64,000 bases of DNA from Bradyrhizobium sp. LTSP885 (GTDB taxonomy: Bacteria; Pseudomonadota; Alphaproteobacteria; Rhizobiales; Xanthobacteraceae): contig NZ_JYMT01000012.1 of NCBI RefSeq assembly GCF_000938305.1, positions 124,001-188,000 of the forward strand, written 5' to 3'. Positions 43,494 through 52,079 of the stretch are shown piece by piece (within the stretch, counting starts at the first letter, position 1; the number at the start of each line of letters is the position of its first letter). The notes beneath the pieces are model-generated. The model was not told the DNA's origin, ran no database searches, and saw only the letters and a list, made by a program, of their open reading frames with translations. A program made the position numbers and the translations under genes.

Positions 43494-44672
43494 TTACTGC
43501 TTGCTCAGCGCCCAGTCCGGCTGATCCAGGAAGACGGTATCGCCTTCCTTGTTGATCAACTTGCCGTCGACCTTGGTGACGGTGCGCAGGTAGACGTTCT
43601 GGCGAATGTGGCGGGTTTCCGGATCGATCGACACCGGACCGCGTGGGCTGATCCATTTCATGCCCTTGACCGTCGCGATCGCTTTCTCCGGATCACGCTG
43701 GCCGTCGGTGGCCTCGATCATTTTGTAGATCACGCGGGCGCCGTCATAGGCGGCGACGCCGGTCATGGCAACGTCCTCGATCTTGCCGCCATTCTTGACG
43801 ATCGAGGCCAGAAATGCCTTGTTTTCCGGGGAGTTATGCGACAGCGCATAGTGATAGGTCGAGAGCATGCCGATGGCGCTATCGCCGATGCCCGGCAGAT
43901 CGATCTCGGTAACGACGTCGCCGGTCGACATAAGCTTGACACCGTCGGCCTTCAGTCCGTTGTCAACATAGGCCTTGATGAAGCCGAGTGCCGGCGGCCC
44001 TGCCGGCAGGAAGGTGAAGATGGTGTCGGCGCCGGACGACTTGATCCGCTGCATGATCGGGCTGAAATCAGTGGTGTTCAGCGGAATCCGAATGGCCTCG
44101 ACCACAGCGCCGCCGTCGGCCTCGAACGTCTTCTTGAAGGCGGCTTCGGCATCGATGCCGGGCCCGTAATCGCTGACCGCGATGGCGACCTTCCTGGCGC
44201 CGTTCTTGAAAGCGATGTTAGCGGCCGGCACAGTGTTCTGCCACATGGTGAACGAGGTGCGGACGATATAGGGGCTCTTCTCGACGATCGACGAGGTCGC
44301 CGCGTTGAGCACCACCAGCGGCGTCTTGGATTCTTCGAGCAACGGCGCGATAGCCATGGCGTTGGGCGTAAAATAGATGCCAGCCAGATATTGCACCTTG
44401 TCCTTGACGATCAGTTCCTGCGCCAGCGCCTTGGACTTGGCGGGGTTCGGGCCTTCCTCGTCCCTGTATATGAATTCGATCTCATGGCTGCCCACTTTGT
44501 TGCCATGCTCGGCGACCCAGGCATCGATGCCCATCTTGTAATTCGCGCCGAACAGCGCGTAGGGCCCGGACATGGTGCCGATCACGCCGACCTTGATCAC
44601 GTCAGCGGAGGCCGTGCCCGTCATCAAGCCAAGGATAGCCAGTGTCAGAATGGATTTAGCGCGCTCGTTCAT
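43494..44672 (-). CDS. Branched-chain-type ABC transporter substrate-binding protein
   Basis: A 392-residue periplasmic SBP. A signal peptide (ILTLAILGLMTGTASA) is followed by DVIKVGVIGTMSGPYALFGA, the Peripla_BP_6 start. It is encoded with LivHMGF and two amidohydrolases and so delivers the operon's substrate to the importer. A partial IclR-type box lies 60 bp upstream (44734). A downstream hairpin probably raises its relative expression. Confidence 0.9.
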   Translation of the reverse strand: MNERAKSILTLAILGLMTGTASADVIKVGVIGTMSGPYALFGANYKMGIDAWVAEHGNKVGSHEIEFIYRDEEGPNPAKSKALAQELIVKDKVQYLAGIYFTPNAMAIAPLLEESKTPLVVLNAATSSIVEKSPYIVRTSFTMWQNTVPAANIAFKNGARKVAIAVSDYGPGIDAEAAFKKTFEADGGAVVEAIRIPLNTTDFSPIMQRIKSSGADTIFTFLPAGPPALGFIKAYVDNGLKADGVKLMSTGDVVTEIDLPGIGDSAIGMLSTYHYALSHNSPENKAFLASIVKNGGKIEDVAMTGVAAYDGARVIYKMIEATDGQRDPEKAIATVKGMKWISPRGPVSIDPETRHIRQNVYLRTVTKVDGKLINKEGDTVFLDQPDWALSKQ

Positions 44673-44733
44673 TACCGTTGTCCTTTACAAAACTGAAGCT
44701 TGATTCGACTGCAAACGTGTTGCGAAAGCTGTA

Positions 44734-44748
44734 TTCAATAAACGTGCC
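44734..44748 (-). promoter_or_regulatory. Degenerate copy of the IclR-type box upstream of the SBP gene
   Basis: On the minus strand CGTTTATTGAA (44734-44744) is identical to 11 bases of the box at 49505-49519. The outer half-site is poorer (GCAC in place of GTTC). It could give the SBP gene a second, IclR-linked promoter inside the operon. Confidence 0.35.
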
Positions 44749-44757
44749 GATCGTCGG

Positions 44758-46194
44758 TCAGAACATCTCGAAATATTCGCGCTGCTCCCAGTCGGAGACT
44801 TCGGCCTGGAAACGATCGATCTCGGCATTCTTGATGTGGGTGTAGTAGTCCACCATGATCGCCCCCATGGCCTCGCGGAAGAACGGATCATCTTTCAAGG
44901 CGAACACCGCTTCGCGTAGCGACTTCGGCAACAGGACGGCGTCGCTCTCGTAGGGGGTATCGGCGGAGGGGCCGGGGTCGAGCGCGCGATCGACGCCATC
45001 GAGACCGGCGAGAATCTGCGACGACATATAGAGGTAGGGATTGGCGGCGGGCTCGCCTACGCGGTTTTCCAGCCGCGTCGCGGAATCGCCGGGACCACCG
45101 AGCACGCGGATCATGGCGCCGCGGTTGTCGCGGCCCCAGATCGCACGGTCCGGCGCCAGCGAATAGGAGCGGTAGCGCTTGTAGCCGTTGATGGTCGGCG
45201 TCGTGAACACCGTGGCGGCGCGGGCATGCGCCAGCAGCCCGGCGAGATAGCCGCGGCCGAACAGCGACAGCGTCTCGTTTGGGTCTGAGGACATGAAGGC
45301 GTTCTGGCCGGTGTCACGCGACACGATGGACTGATGCAGATGCCAGCCCGATGACACCACATTGGGAATCTTCGGGCGGCACATGAAGGTGGCGTGGTAG
45401 CCGCGGCGATGGCAGATCTGCTTCACGGCGCTGCGGAATAGCACCATGCCGTCCGCCGGCATCAGGCCTACGGTGGGCTGGAAGGTGAATTCGCACTGGC
45501 TCGGGCCGTATTCGACCTCCACCGAACGCAGCGGCAGACCGAGCGCCAGCACGTCGCGGCGGATGAATTCAAGAACCGGCTCCATCTGGTCGTAGCGTTG
45601 CTCGGTGAGATACTGGTAGCCGTGCGACAGCAGGCTGACGTCCGGCGGGCGGCCGGGCTGGCCAGCATCTTCCGGCGCCATGCGGGTTTCTTCGAGCTTG
45701 AAGATGTGGCACTCGACCTCGAGCCCGGCGACGAAGTCATAGCCGCGCGCGTTGAGTTTGGCGAGCACGCCCTTGTAGAGGTTACGGGTGGCGAACGGCA
45801 CCGGACGGCCGTCGGCGAAATGCACATCGCACAGCACCCAGCCGGTGCCCGCCGACCACGGCAGCACGCGAAAGGTGGAAGGATCGGGGATCATCAGCAC
45901 GTCGGCGGCGCCCTCCATTTCCGGGATGCCGAAACCGCCGCCGGCGGTGAACACCGGAAACACCGTCTTGTGCGAGGTGTCCTTGGCGAACATGGTGGTG
46001 GTAATGGTGCAGCCGCTTTCGAGGCAGCGCATCGCCTCGCTGGCGACCAGCGTCTTGCCGCGCAGGATGCCGTGCTGGTCCGGAAACGACAACCGGATCA
46101 CTTCGAGCTTCTGCTCCTCGACGAGACGCCGGAGCCTGACGGCGGCGTCCTTCTGTTCTGGGGACCACAGACCGTGGCGTTCGACGAAACTCAA
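44758..46194 (-). CDS. Glutamine-synthetase-family ligase (gamma-glutamyl-amine type)
   Basis: A 478-residue type III GS-like protein. The catalytic core is intact: VEVEYGPSQCEFTFQP, SGWHLHQS, NGYKRYRSYSLAPDRAIWGR with DNRGAMIRV, and ENRVGEPAANPYLYMSSQI. Relatives attach glutamate to amines such as anilines, isopropylamine or polyamines. A TTG start at 46194 is proposed because GAGGAGAG lies just before it and the only upstream ATG (46272) is inside the Rieske gene. Placed after the Rieske oxygenase gene, it suggests amine activation by glutamylation as in aniline catabolism (inference). Confidence 0.88.
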   Translation of the reverse strand: MSFVERHGLWSPEQKDAAVRLRRLVEEQKLEVIRLSFPDQHGILRGKTLVASEAMRCLESGCTITTTMFAKDTSHKTVFPVFTAGGGFGIPEMEGAADVLMIPDPSTFRVLPWSAGTGWVLCDVHFADGRPVPFATRNLYKGVLAKLNARGYDFVAGLEVECHIFKLEETRMAPEDAGQPGRPPDVSLLSHGYQYLTEQRYDQMEPVLEFIRRDVLALGLPLRSVEVEYGPSQCEFTFQPTVGLMPADGMVLFRSAVKQICHRRGYHATFMCRPKIPNVVSSGWHLHQSIVSRDTGQNAFMSSDPNETLSLFGRGYLAGLLAHARAATVFTTPTINGYKRYRSYSLAPDRAIWGRDNRGAMIRVLGGPGDSATRLENRVGEPAANPYLYMSSQILAGLDGVDRALDPGPSADTPYESDAVLLPKSLREAVFALKDDPFFREAMGAIMVDYYTHIKNAEIDRFQAEVSDWEQREYFEMF

Positions 46195-46228
46195 CGCACT
46201 CTCCTCGAAAAGTTTTGACGAAGGACGA

Positions 46229-47584
46229 TCACTCGGCGGCCGACAGACGCGGCGCGGTCGCGGGGGTTTCATTCGGCACCGTTGCGGCCCAGGGCGCGCC
46301 GCGGCGGCGGGCGACGTCGACTTCCATCCAATAGGTTTCCCAGCCGCGGGTCGGGCCGATGCCGTCCATAGTGCCGGGCCCCTGGATGCTGCGCGCGTTC
46401 TCGGCGTTGAGGAACATCAGCGGCTTGATGCCGCCGGCGACCTTTTCGATTTCCTGCCGCAGCAGTTTTCGGTAGGCGATGATCGCCTTGTCCGACGAGC
46501 CGAGATGCTCGCGGGTGCGGTCCTGGATCTTGCCCATGGATTCCACCGCCCACTGATCGTGGACGTTGATGTCGGCGCCCATGCCGGTATAGGTCTCGTG
46601 GGCCTGCTCATGCGGATCGAAGCCGTAGTCATTGCTGCGATTCTTTCGCGATTTGTAGTCGGGCAGCTCGTAGAGCTCGAGGCGCTGGTCGCGCATCTTC
46701 TGCTTGTCGACCGGCTTGGTGTAGCTGGTGAAGATCGCGTACCAGTAGCAGTTCTCGTCATCCACCGGCACATGCCACTGCGAGATGGTCATCTCGGTGC
46801 TCATGGGAATGACGAAACCGTGCGGGAACACCTGGTTGGTGACGCGCACATGGGTGCGCCCATCATCGAGCTCGCGCAGCGCGACCAGACGCAGGCCGTA
46901 TTCGGTGCTCTCGACATTGATGATCGGGCGATCGTATTCGCGCAGAATCTTGGTCATCGGCAACTCGCTGCCGGCCGAGGCGCCGCGAAACTGCTTGCCA
47001 TAGGCGGCCGACGTATCCTCGTCCTCGAAGAAGCGGTGCAGGAACGAGGCGTGGGCAGGATCGATACCGACCTCCAGCGCCTGCAGCCAGTTGCATTCGA
47101 ACAGGCCCTTGAAGGCAAAGGTGTAGGCGCCGGGCGCCGCGAAACAGTCGAGTTCGGGAAATGCCGGCGCTTCGCCCTCGCCGAGATACGCCCAGAGAAT
47201 GCCGCCCTTCTCGACCACGGGATAAGCGCGCTGCTTGACGCCGGCGCAGAGTTTGGAGGATTTCGGTTCGGCTGGCGTCTCCAGGCACTTGCCGTTGACG
47301 TCGAACAGCCAGCCATGAAAGGCGCAGCGCAAGCCGCCGCCTTCGAGCCGCCCGAAGGCGAGATCGGCGCCGCGATGCGGGCAGTCGCGATCGAGCAAGC
47401 CGTAGCCCTGTTCGCCGCGGAACAGGACAAAATCTTCGCCGAGCAACTTGACCGGCTTGATCGGGCGCTCGCCGGCGAGTTCGTCCACCAGCGCCGCCGG
47501 CTGCCAATACATCCGCATCAATTTACCAGCCGGTGTCTTCGGCCCGACACGGGTGATCAGGTCATTTTGCTCTTGGCTCATCAT
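46229..47584 (-). CDS. Rieske non-heme iron oxygenase (phthalate/phenoxybenzoate dioxygenase type)
   Basis: A 451-residue terminal oxygenase. Rieske ligands are Cys68/His70 (CPHRG) and Cys87/His90 (CAFHGW). The iron site is GIDPAHASFLH with Asp175, His178 and His183. The N-terminus QNDLITRVGPKTPAGKLMRM is typical of the phthalate 4,5-dioxygenase group, which needs no beta subunit. The electron donor is probably the ferredoxin reductase encoded divergently at 49570, although no ferredoxin gene is present here. Substrate unknown. Confidence 0.9.
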   Translation of the reverse strand: MMSQEQNDLITRVGPKTPAGKLMRMYWQPAALVDELAGERPIKPVKLLGEDFVLFRGEQGYGLLDRDCPHRGADLAFGRLEGGGLRCAFHGWLFDVNGKCLETPAEPKSSKLCAGVKQRAYPVVEKGGILWAYLGEGEAPAFPELDCFAAPGAYTFAFKGLFECNWLQALEVGIDPAHASFLHRFFEDEDTSAAYGKQFRGASAGSELPMTKILREYDRPIINVESTEYGLRLVALRELDDGRTHVRVTNQVFPHGFVIPMSTEMTISQWHVPVDDENCYWYAIFTSYTKPVDKQKMRDQRLELYELPDYKSRKNRSNDYGFDPHEQAHETYTGMGADINVHDQWAVESMGKIQDRTREHLGSSDKAIIAYRKLLRQEIEKVAGGIKPLMFLNAENARSIQGPGTMDGIGPTRGWETYWMEVDVARRRGAPWAATVPNETPATAPRLSAAE

Positions 47585-47627
47585 GGTGAGTTCTCCTTTC
47601 GGGCACGATCGCTGGCGACGTCACGGC

Positions 47628-49328
47628 TCAGCGTTGAAATACGACTTTGCCGCCGACCACCGTCATATCGGCCTTGATATCCTTGATCTGGTCTTCCGGG
47701 ACGGTCATGAAATCCGCCGAGAGAACGACGAGATCGGCGAGTTTTCCGACCTCCAGCGTGCCCTTCCGCGTTTCCTCGAACATGTATCGGGACGCCGCGC
47801 TCGTATAGAGCCGCAGCGCCTGCTCGCGGCTGATCGCTTCCGATGCACCATAGATGTGTCCGGCCGGATCCTTCCGCGTCACCATGATGAACATGTTGAG
47901 GAATGGATTGATCGGGTTGACTGGAAAATCCGTGCCGGCGCCGAGACTGTCGAGCCCCATCTTGTCGATCAGGGTCCGGGTAGGAACGGCGCGGTCCGCG
48001 GTCGCCTTGCCGAGGAAGCGCTCGACAGTGGCGGCCTTGTCCCACATGAACACGTTCTGGAAATCGACCCGCACGCCGAGCTGCCGCGCCCGTTCCATCT
48101 GCTCGGGCCTGATCAGGCTGGCATGGATTAGGATGAAGCGGCGATCCTTGATGGACTTTTCCTTGTCGGCGGCCTCGAACGCGTCGAGTACCTGATCGAC
48201 GCCGAGATCGCCTACCACATGGACGCCGACGCGCCAGTTGTACTTGTTGGCAATCGACACCAACTGCTTCAGCCGCTCCGGCGTCTGCTGGGCGATGCCG
48301 TGATAATCGTCATGGGAATCCGGATAGACGTCGCGCATCATCGCGGTCTTCAGGGTCATGCCGCCGTCGTAGAAAATCTTGATGCCGCCGAGCTTGAGCC
48401 AGTCGTCGCCAAAGCCCGACGTGGCCCCATTGCCGCTCATGATCGCCTCCCAGGCCGACAGCTCCGCCGGCGGCTCCGGCCGGAACATGGTGCCGACACG
48501 CAAGGTCGCGGCTCCGGCCAGGGCGATCTTCTCAAGGATCCGCGTGTCGCGCGCGCTGGTGGCGCCTTCGACCACGCTGGTGATTCCGAAACTGTTCAGC
48601 GCCGCCTCGGCGATCGTGTACTGCCGGATCTCATCCTCCTCGGTATAGGGCGGCACGACGTTCTCGATCCGCGAGATCGCCGTTTCAACGAGAACGCCGG
48701 TCAGATCACCGGAAGCATCCCTCTCGAACGACCCGCCGCTCGGATCGGGCGTGGTCCGATCGATCCCGGCGGCCTTCAATGCGAGGGAGTTGGCCATCGA
48801 AAAATGACCGACGGTCCGCAGATAGACCGGATTTTCAGGCGAGACGCTGTCGAGCTCCTGCCGGGTGAGATAGCGCTTTTCGACGAGTTGGGACGGCGGA
48901 TGCCATCCGCCGGTGGTGATCCACGCACCAGGTTTTTTCCCGGCTACGAACTCCTTGATCATCTGCAGCGCGCCCGCGACGTTCCTGGCAGCGCCGAGGT
49001 TGACCACGTAGTCCCCGAGACCTGCCGCCTTGAAATGCGCGTGGGTGTCGATCAGTCCGGGCACCACGGTTTTGCCTGCAAGATCGATGACGCGGGTTTG
49101 CGGCCCGACCAGCGGCTTGATCGCCGCATCGCTGCCTACCGCGAGGATCCTGCCGTCCCGGACGGCGAGCGCTTCGGCCACGGTCGCGTGGCCATCCATG
49201 GTCAGGATTTTTCCGCCAGTCAGCACCAACCGCGGCACGTCGGCATCCGGCTGCTGCGCGACCGCCGACTCCGCGAAGGCACAGCCGGCGATGAATCCGG
49301 CGATCAGCAGTCTCGCGGTAGGCTTCAT
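47628..49328 (-). CDS. Secreted YtcJ-type amidohydrolase
   Basis: A 566-residue amidohydrolase exported by a signal peptide (LLIAGFIAGCAFAESAVAQ; the cysteine hints at a lipoprotein but the lipobox is imperfect). Metal motifs are LIDTHAHF, GIKIFYDGGMTLKTAM, VGVHVVGDLGVDQ, FILIHASL and the aspartate in GAGTDFPVNP. ATG 49328 follows GAGGG. It is the first gene of the long operon, so substrate hydrolysis may begin in the periplasm before Liv uptake. An IclR-type box lies 16 bp upstream. Confidence 0.87.
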   Translation of the reverse strand: MKPTARLLIAGFIAGCAFAESAVAQQPDADVPRLVLTGGKILTMDGHATVAEALAVRDGRILAVGSDAAIKPLVGPQTRVIDLAGKTVVPGLIDTHAHFKAAGLGDYVVNLGAARNVAGALQMIKEFVAGKKPGAWITTGGWHPPSQLVEKRYLTRQELDSVSPENPVYLRTVGHFSMANSLALKAAGIDRTTPDPSGGSFERDASGDLTGVLVETAISRIENVVPPYTEEDEIRQYTIAEAALNSFGITSVVEGATSARDTRILEKIALAGAATLRVGTMFRPEPPAELSAWEAIMSGNGATSGFGDDWLKLGGIKIFYDGGMTLKTAMMRDVYPDSHDDYHGIAQQTPERLKQLVSIANKYNWRVGVHVVGDLGVDQVLDAFEAADKEKSIKDRRFILIHASLIRPEQMERARQLGVRVDFQNVFMWDKAATVERFLGKATADRAVPTRTLIDKMGLDSLGAGTDFPVNPINPFLNMFIMVTRKDPAGHIYGASEAISREQALRLYTSAASRYMFEETRKGTLEVGKLADLVVLSADFMTVPEDQIKDIKADMTVVGGKVVFQR

Positions 49329-49343
49329 GGCGCCCTCTAAAGT

Positions 49344-49358
49344 GTTCAATAGACGAAC
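49344..49358 (-). promoter_or_regulatory. IclR-type box, minus-strand promoter
   Basis: GTTCAATAGACGAAC is a GTTC-N7-GAAC inverted repeat 16 bp upstream of the amidohydrolase start. Read on the minus strand, TATGTTCGTCTATTGAAC matches the plus-side box with one change. Further CGCAC and CGAAC half-sites lie beside it. Confidence 0.6.
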
Positions 49359-49485
49359 ATATGTGCGAATATGCCTATGATGCCTTCAACTTTGTTTTGT
49401 CGCAAGCCCTTTTTTAATGCTGCAGTGCCGGTGAAAGCGGCATTGACGTCTGCAGCGCAGCGATGCAAGGAGATCTGCTTGCTTC

Positions 49486-49519
49486 GTTCTTATATCGAAC
49501 TTATGTTCGTTTATTGAAC
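49486..49519 (+). promoter_or_regulatory. Two tandem IclR-type boxes, plus-strand promoter
   Basis: GTTCTTATATCGAAC (49486-49500) and GTTCGTTTATTGAAC (49505-49519) are both GTTC-N7-GAAC; the inner halves also form CGAAC-N4-GTTCG. Repeated half-sites are typical of IclR-group regulators such as PcaU and PobR. They lie 50-84 bp upstream of the ferredoxin reductase gene. Confidence 0.6.
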
Positions 49520-49569
49520 TTAGCGGCGCGTGACAGCGTCAAATTGATGCCTCAGCGCAACGGCACGGA

Positions 49570-50802
49570 GTGATGATCTTGAGCGGGTTGCTGATCATTG
49601 GCGCGTCCTATGCCGGCGTACAGGCGGCGATCAGTGCGCGCGAGAGCGGCTATCAAGCCGCCATCCGCATCGTTGCCGACGAGGCCGACCTGCCCTATCA
49701 GCGGCCGCCGCTGTCGAAGGGTTTTCTCGCCGGCACCGTCGCCCACAGCAACCTGATCCTACGCGGCGCGGACTTCTTCGCCGCCCATCGGATCGACATG
49801 CAACTGGGCGCGCGCGTCGTGCAGATCGATCGCGATGCCCGTCGTGTTGAACGGCAGGGCGGTGAACAACTCGGCTATGACACGCTGTTGATCGCTACCG
49901 GCTCGCGCGCGCGCAAACTCACCGTTCCCGGCTGCGACCGCGAAGGCATTGCCCATCTGCGGACCCTCGACGACGCGGTGAATCTGAAACAGCGCCTCGA
50001 AGCGGCCCAGTCGGTGGTCATCGTCGGCGGCGGCTTCATCGGGCTCGAAGTGGCGGCCACGGCGGCCAAGGCTGGCAAGACGGTAACTCTGGTCGAAGCG
50101 GGATCGCGGCTGCTGGAACGCGCGGTATCGCCGCTGATCTCAGGCTACCTGCTCGATCTGCATCGCGGCCATGGCGTCGATATCCGGTTCAACGAAACCG
50201 TGACGCGCATCGACGACGGCCCGGGCGGCGCGCATGACTTGCTCTGCGCCGACGGTACCCGCGTCCACTGCGACCTGATCGTCGCGGGCATCGGCGGCAT
50301 CGCCAATGACGAGCTTGCCTCGGCGGCCGGCCTTCGCTGCAGCAACGGCATCGACGTCGATGAATTCGGCCGCACCGACGCGCCGGAGATCTTTGCGGCG
50401 GGCGACTGCAGCAATCATTATAACCGCATCGCTGGGCGGCGGGTGCGACTGGAATCGGTTCAGAACGCCACCGACCAAGGCAAGGCGGCCGGCGCTGCCA
50501 TCGCCGGCAAGTTCGACCCCTATGACAGCGTACCGCGGTTCTGGTCCGACCAGTACGACGCCAAGCTACAGATCGTGGGCCTCTCAGCGCCGCAGGATGT
50601 CGCAGTGATCCGTGGCCCCCTCGATCAGGGCAGGTTCTCGGTATTCTACTATCGCGACGCCACGCTGACCGCAGTGGACAGCATCAACCGGCCGGGCGAC
50701 CAGATGATCGCGCGCCGGCTCATCGCGGCGTCGATCTCGCCACTGCCCGATCAGGCCGCCGACGCGTCGTTTGACCTGAAAAAGTTGGAAGCCGTCGGTT
50801 GA
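49570..50802 (+). CDS. FAD-dependent ferredoxin reductase (Rieske system type)
   Basis: A 410-residue reductase homologous to that at 12583. FAD motif IIGASYAGVQAA, LPYQRPPLSK, NAD-binding VIVGGGFIGLEVAA and IFAAGDCSNH are present, with the C-terminal reductase domain from about 320. Start is GTG 49570 or the adjacent ATG 49573. Divergent from the Rieske-amidohydrolase operon under shared IclR-type boxes, it probably supplies electrons to the oxygenase at 46229. Confidence 0.9.
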   Translation: MMILSGLLIIGASYAGVQAAISARESGYQAAIRIVADEADLPYQRPPLSKGFLAGTVAHSNLILRGADFFAAHRIDMQLGARVVQIDRDARRVERQGGEQLGYDTLLIATGSRARKLTVPGCDREGIAHLRTLDDAVNLKQRLEAAQSVVIVGGGFIGLEVAATAAKAGKTVTLVEAGSRLLERAVSPLISGYLLDLHRGHGVDIRFNETVTRIDDGPGGAHDLLCADGTRVHCDLIVAGIGGIANDELASAAGLRCSNGIDVDEFGRTDAPEIFAAGDCSNHYNRIAGRRVRLESVQNATDQGKAAGAAIAGKFDPYDSVPRFWSDQYDAKLQIVGLSAPQDVAVIRGPLDQGRFSVFYYRDATLTAVDSINRPGDQMIARRLIAASISPLPDQAADASFDLKKLEAVG

Positions 50803-50818
50803 CGCGCAGGAGGGCACG

Positions 50819-51607
50819 ATGCCGAAGCTGAAACGCAGTCCGGACGACACCCGCGGCGGCACCGATTTCATCGAAAGCCTCGACCGTGGCTTGCGGGTAT
50901 TCGAACTGTTCGGCGCCGATCCGCGGCCGTTGACTGCCAGCGATCTCGCCAAGGCCGCCGATCTGCCCCGCGCCACCGCGCGCCGGATCCTGTTCACGCT
51001 GGAGCGCGCCGGCTATGTCGCCAGCGACGGCAAGCTGTTCACACTAACGCCGCGCGTGCTGACGCTCGCGGCGTCGTATCTGTCGTCCAACCAGGTAGTG
51101 ACGATTCTGCAGCCGGTACTCGACCGGCTCTCGAGCGCCGCCCAAGAGATCAGCTCGCTCGCCGTTCTCGATGGCAAAGACGTGATCTTCATCGCCCGCA
51201 GCAGTCCGGCCCGGGTGTTCTCGTCTGGCATCGACCTCGGCTATCGCCTGCCGGCGTTTTGTAGTTCGGTCGGCCGCGTCTTGCTGGGCCGGTTCTCGAA
51301 CGACGAAATTGAAGCGGCCATCAATGCTGCCAGTCTGACGCCAATGACGCCGTACACCGTTACCGACAAGGTGCTGCTGCTCGCGACCATCGTTACCGAT
51401 CGCGAGAAGGGCTACTCCCTGGTGGATCGGGAAGCCGAACCCGGCTTCCGTTCCATCGCCGTCCCAATCCGACGTTACGACGGCACCATCGCTGCCGCCA
51501 TCAACATGGGCGCGCATGTCGATCGTGTCTCGACCGGTGAAATGATCGACCGCTTTCTGCCACTTCTGAAACAGGCTGCCGATTCCGTAAAGTCGCAGCT
51601 GCTGTGA
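50819..51607 (+). CDS. IclR-family transcriptional regulator
   Basis: A 262-residue IclR/PcaU-type regulator. The N-terminal helix-turn-helix (about 22-75) contains LTASDLAKAADLPRATARRI; the effector domain runs from about 85, with DGKDVIFIARSSPARVFSSG, GYRLPAFCSSVGRVLLG and FRSIAVPIRRYDGTIAAAIN. AGGAGG precedes the ATG. It lies 16 bp after the reductase gene and presumably binds the GTTC-N7-GAAC boxes between 49344 and 49519. Confidence 0.92.
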   Translation: MPKLKRSPDDTRGGTDFIESLDRGLRVFELFGADPRPLTASDLAKAADLPRATARRILFTLERAGYVASDGKLFTLTPRVLTLAASYLSSNQVVTILQPVLDRLSSAAQEISSLAVLDGKDVIFIARSSPARVFSSGIDLGYRLPAFCSSVGRVLLGRFSNDEIEAAINAASLTPMTPYTVTDKVLLLATIVTDREKGYSLVDREAEPGFRSIAVPIRRYDGTIAAAINMGAHVDRVSTGEMIDRFLPLLKQAADSVKSQLL

Positions 51608-51644
51608 CCAGAACTCAGACGGCAGAGCAATAACGAGCAATGAC

Positions 51645-51992
51645 ATGCCGCATCTGGTGATCGAATATTCTAGCGAAGGACATGAGCGCTTCGATGCGGC
51701 GGAGCTTATGCGCGCCTTGCACGCCGCAGCAGCGTCGACAGGCGTGATGCAAGCGCGGGATATCAAAATCAGAGCGATCTCATACAACGATTATCTGGTT
51801 GCGGGAATTCGAGATGGCTTCTGCCATGTCTCCGTCTTTCTGCTGGAGGGACGTGCGCCGGAGGAAAAGCTGAAATTGAGCGAGAGCTTACGCGCAAGTT
51901 TGTCGAAGACGTTGCCTGGAACAAAAAGCCTGAGTGTCGATATTCGCGACATGGACTCGTCCGCGTATAAGAAGCGATTGATTCCCAATTAG
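51645..51992 (+). CDS. 5-carboxymethyl-2-hydroxymuconate delta-isomerase (HpaF/CHMI-like tautomerase)
   Basis: A 115-residue tautomerase-fold protein. It starts MPHLVIEYSSE, with Pro1 of the mature protein as the expected catalytic base, and RAPEEKLKLSESL and LSVDIRDMD segments as in CHMI. CHMI acts after extradiol cleavage of homoprotocatechuate. It follows iclR by 37 bp, so it fits the aromatic catabolism suggested by the divergent Rieske operon, although no ring-cleavage dioxygenase is present. Confidence 0.85.
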   Translation: MPHLVIEYSSEGHERFDAAELMRALHAAAASTGVMQARDIKIRAISYNDYLVAGIRDGFCHVSVFLLEGRAPEEKLKLSESLRASLSKTLPGTKSLSVDIRDMDSSAYKKRLIPN

Positions 51993-52079
51993 GCTCTATT
52001 GACAACAGATGGAAAGCAAAGCTTGCAGCAGGGAGGCATAAGAGGGCGAACAACGAGATGATAGCCTTGCTGGATGGTC

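Noticed and set aside
43191..44696. 501-residue plus-strand open frame
   Set aside because: Antisense of an SBP gene with a signal peptide and full-length family pattern.
45788..47677. 629-residue plus-strand open frame
   Set aside because: Antisense of the GS-like and Rieske genes; caused by high third-position GC.
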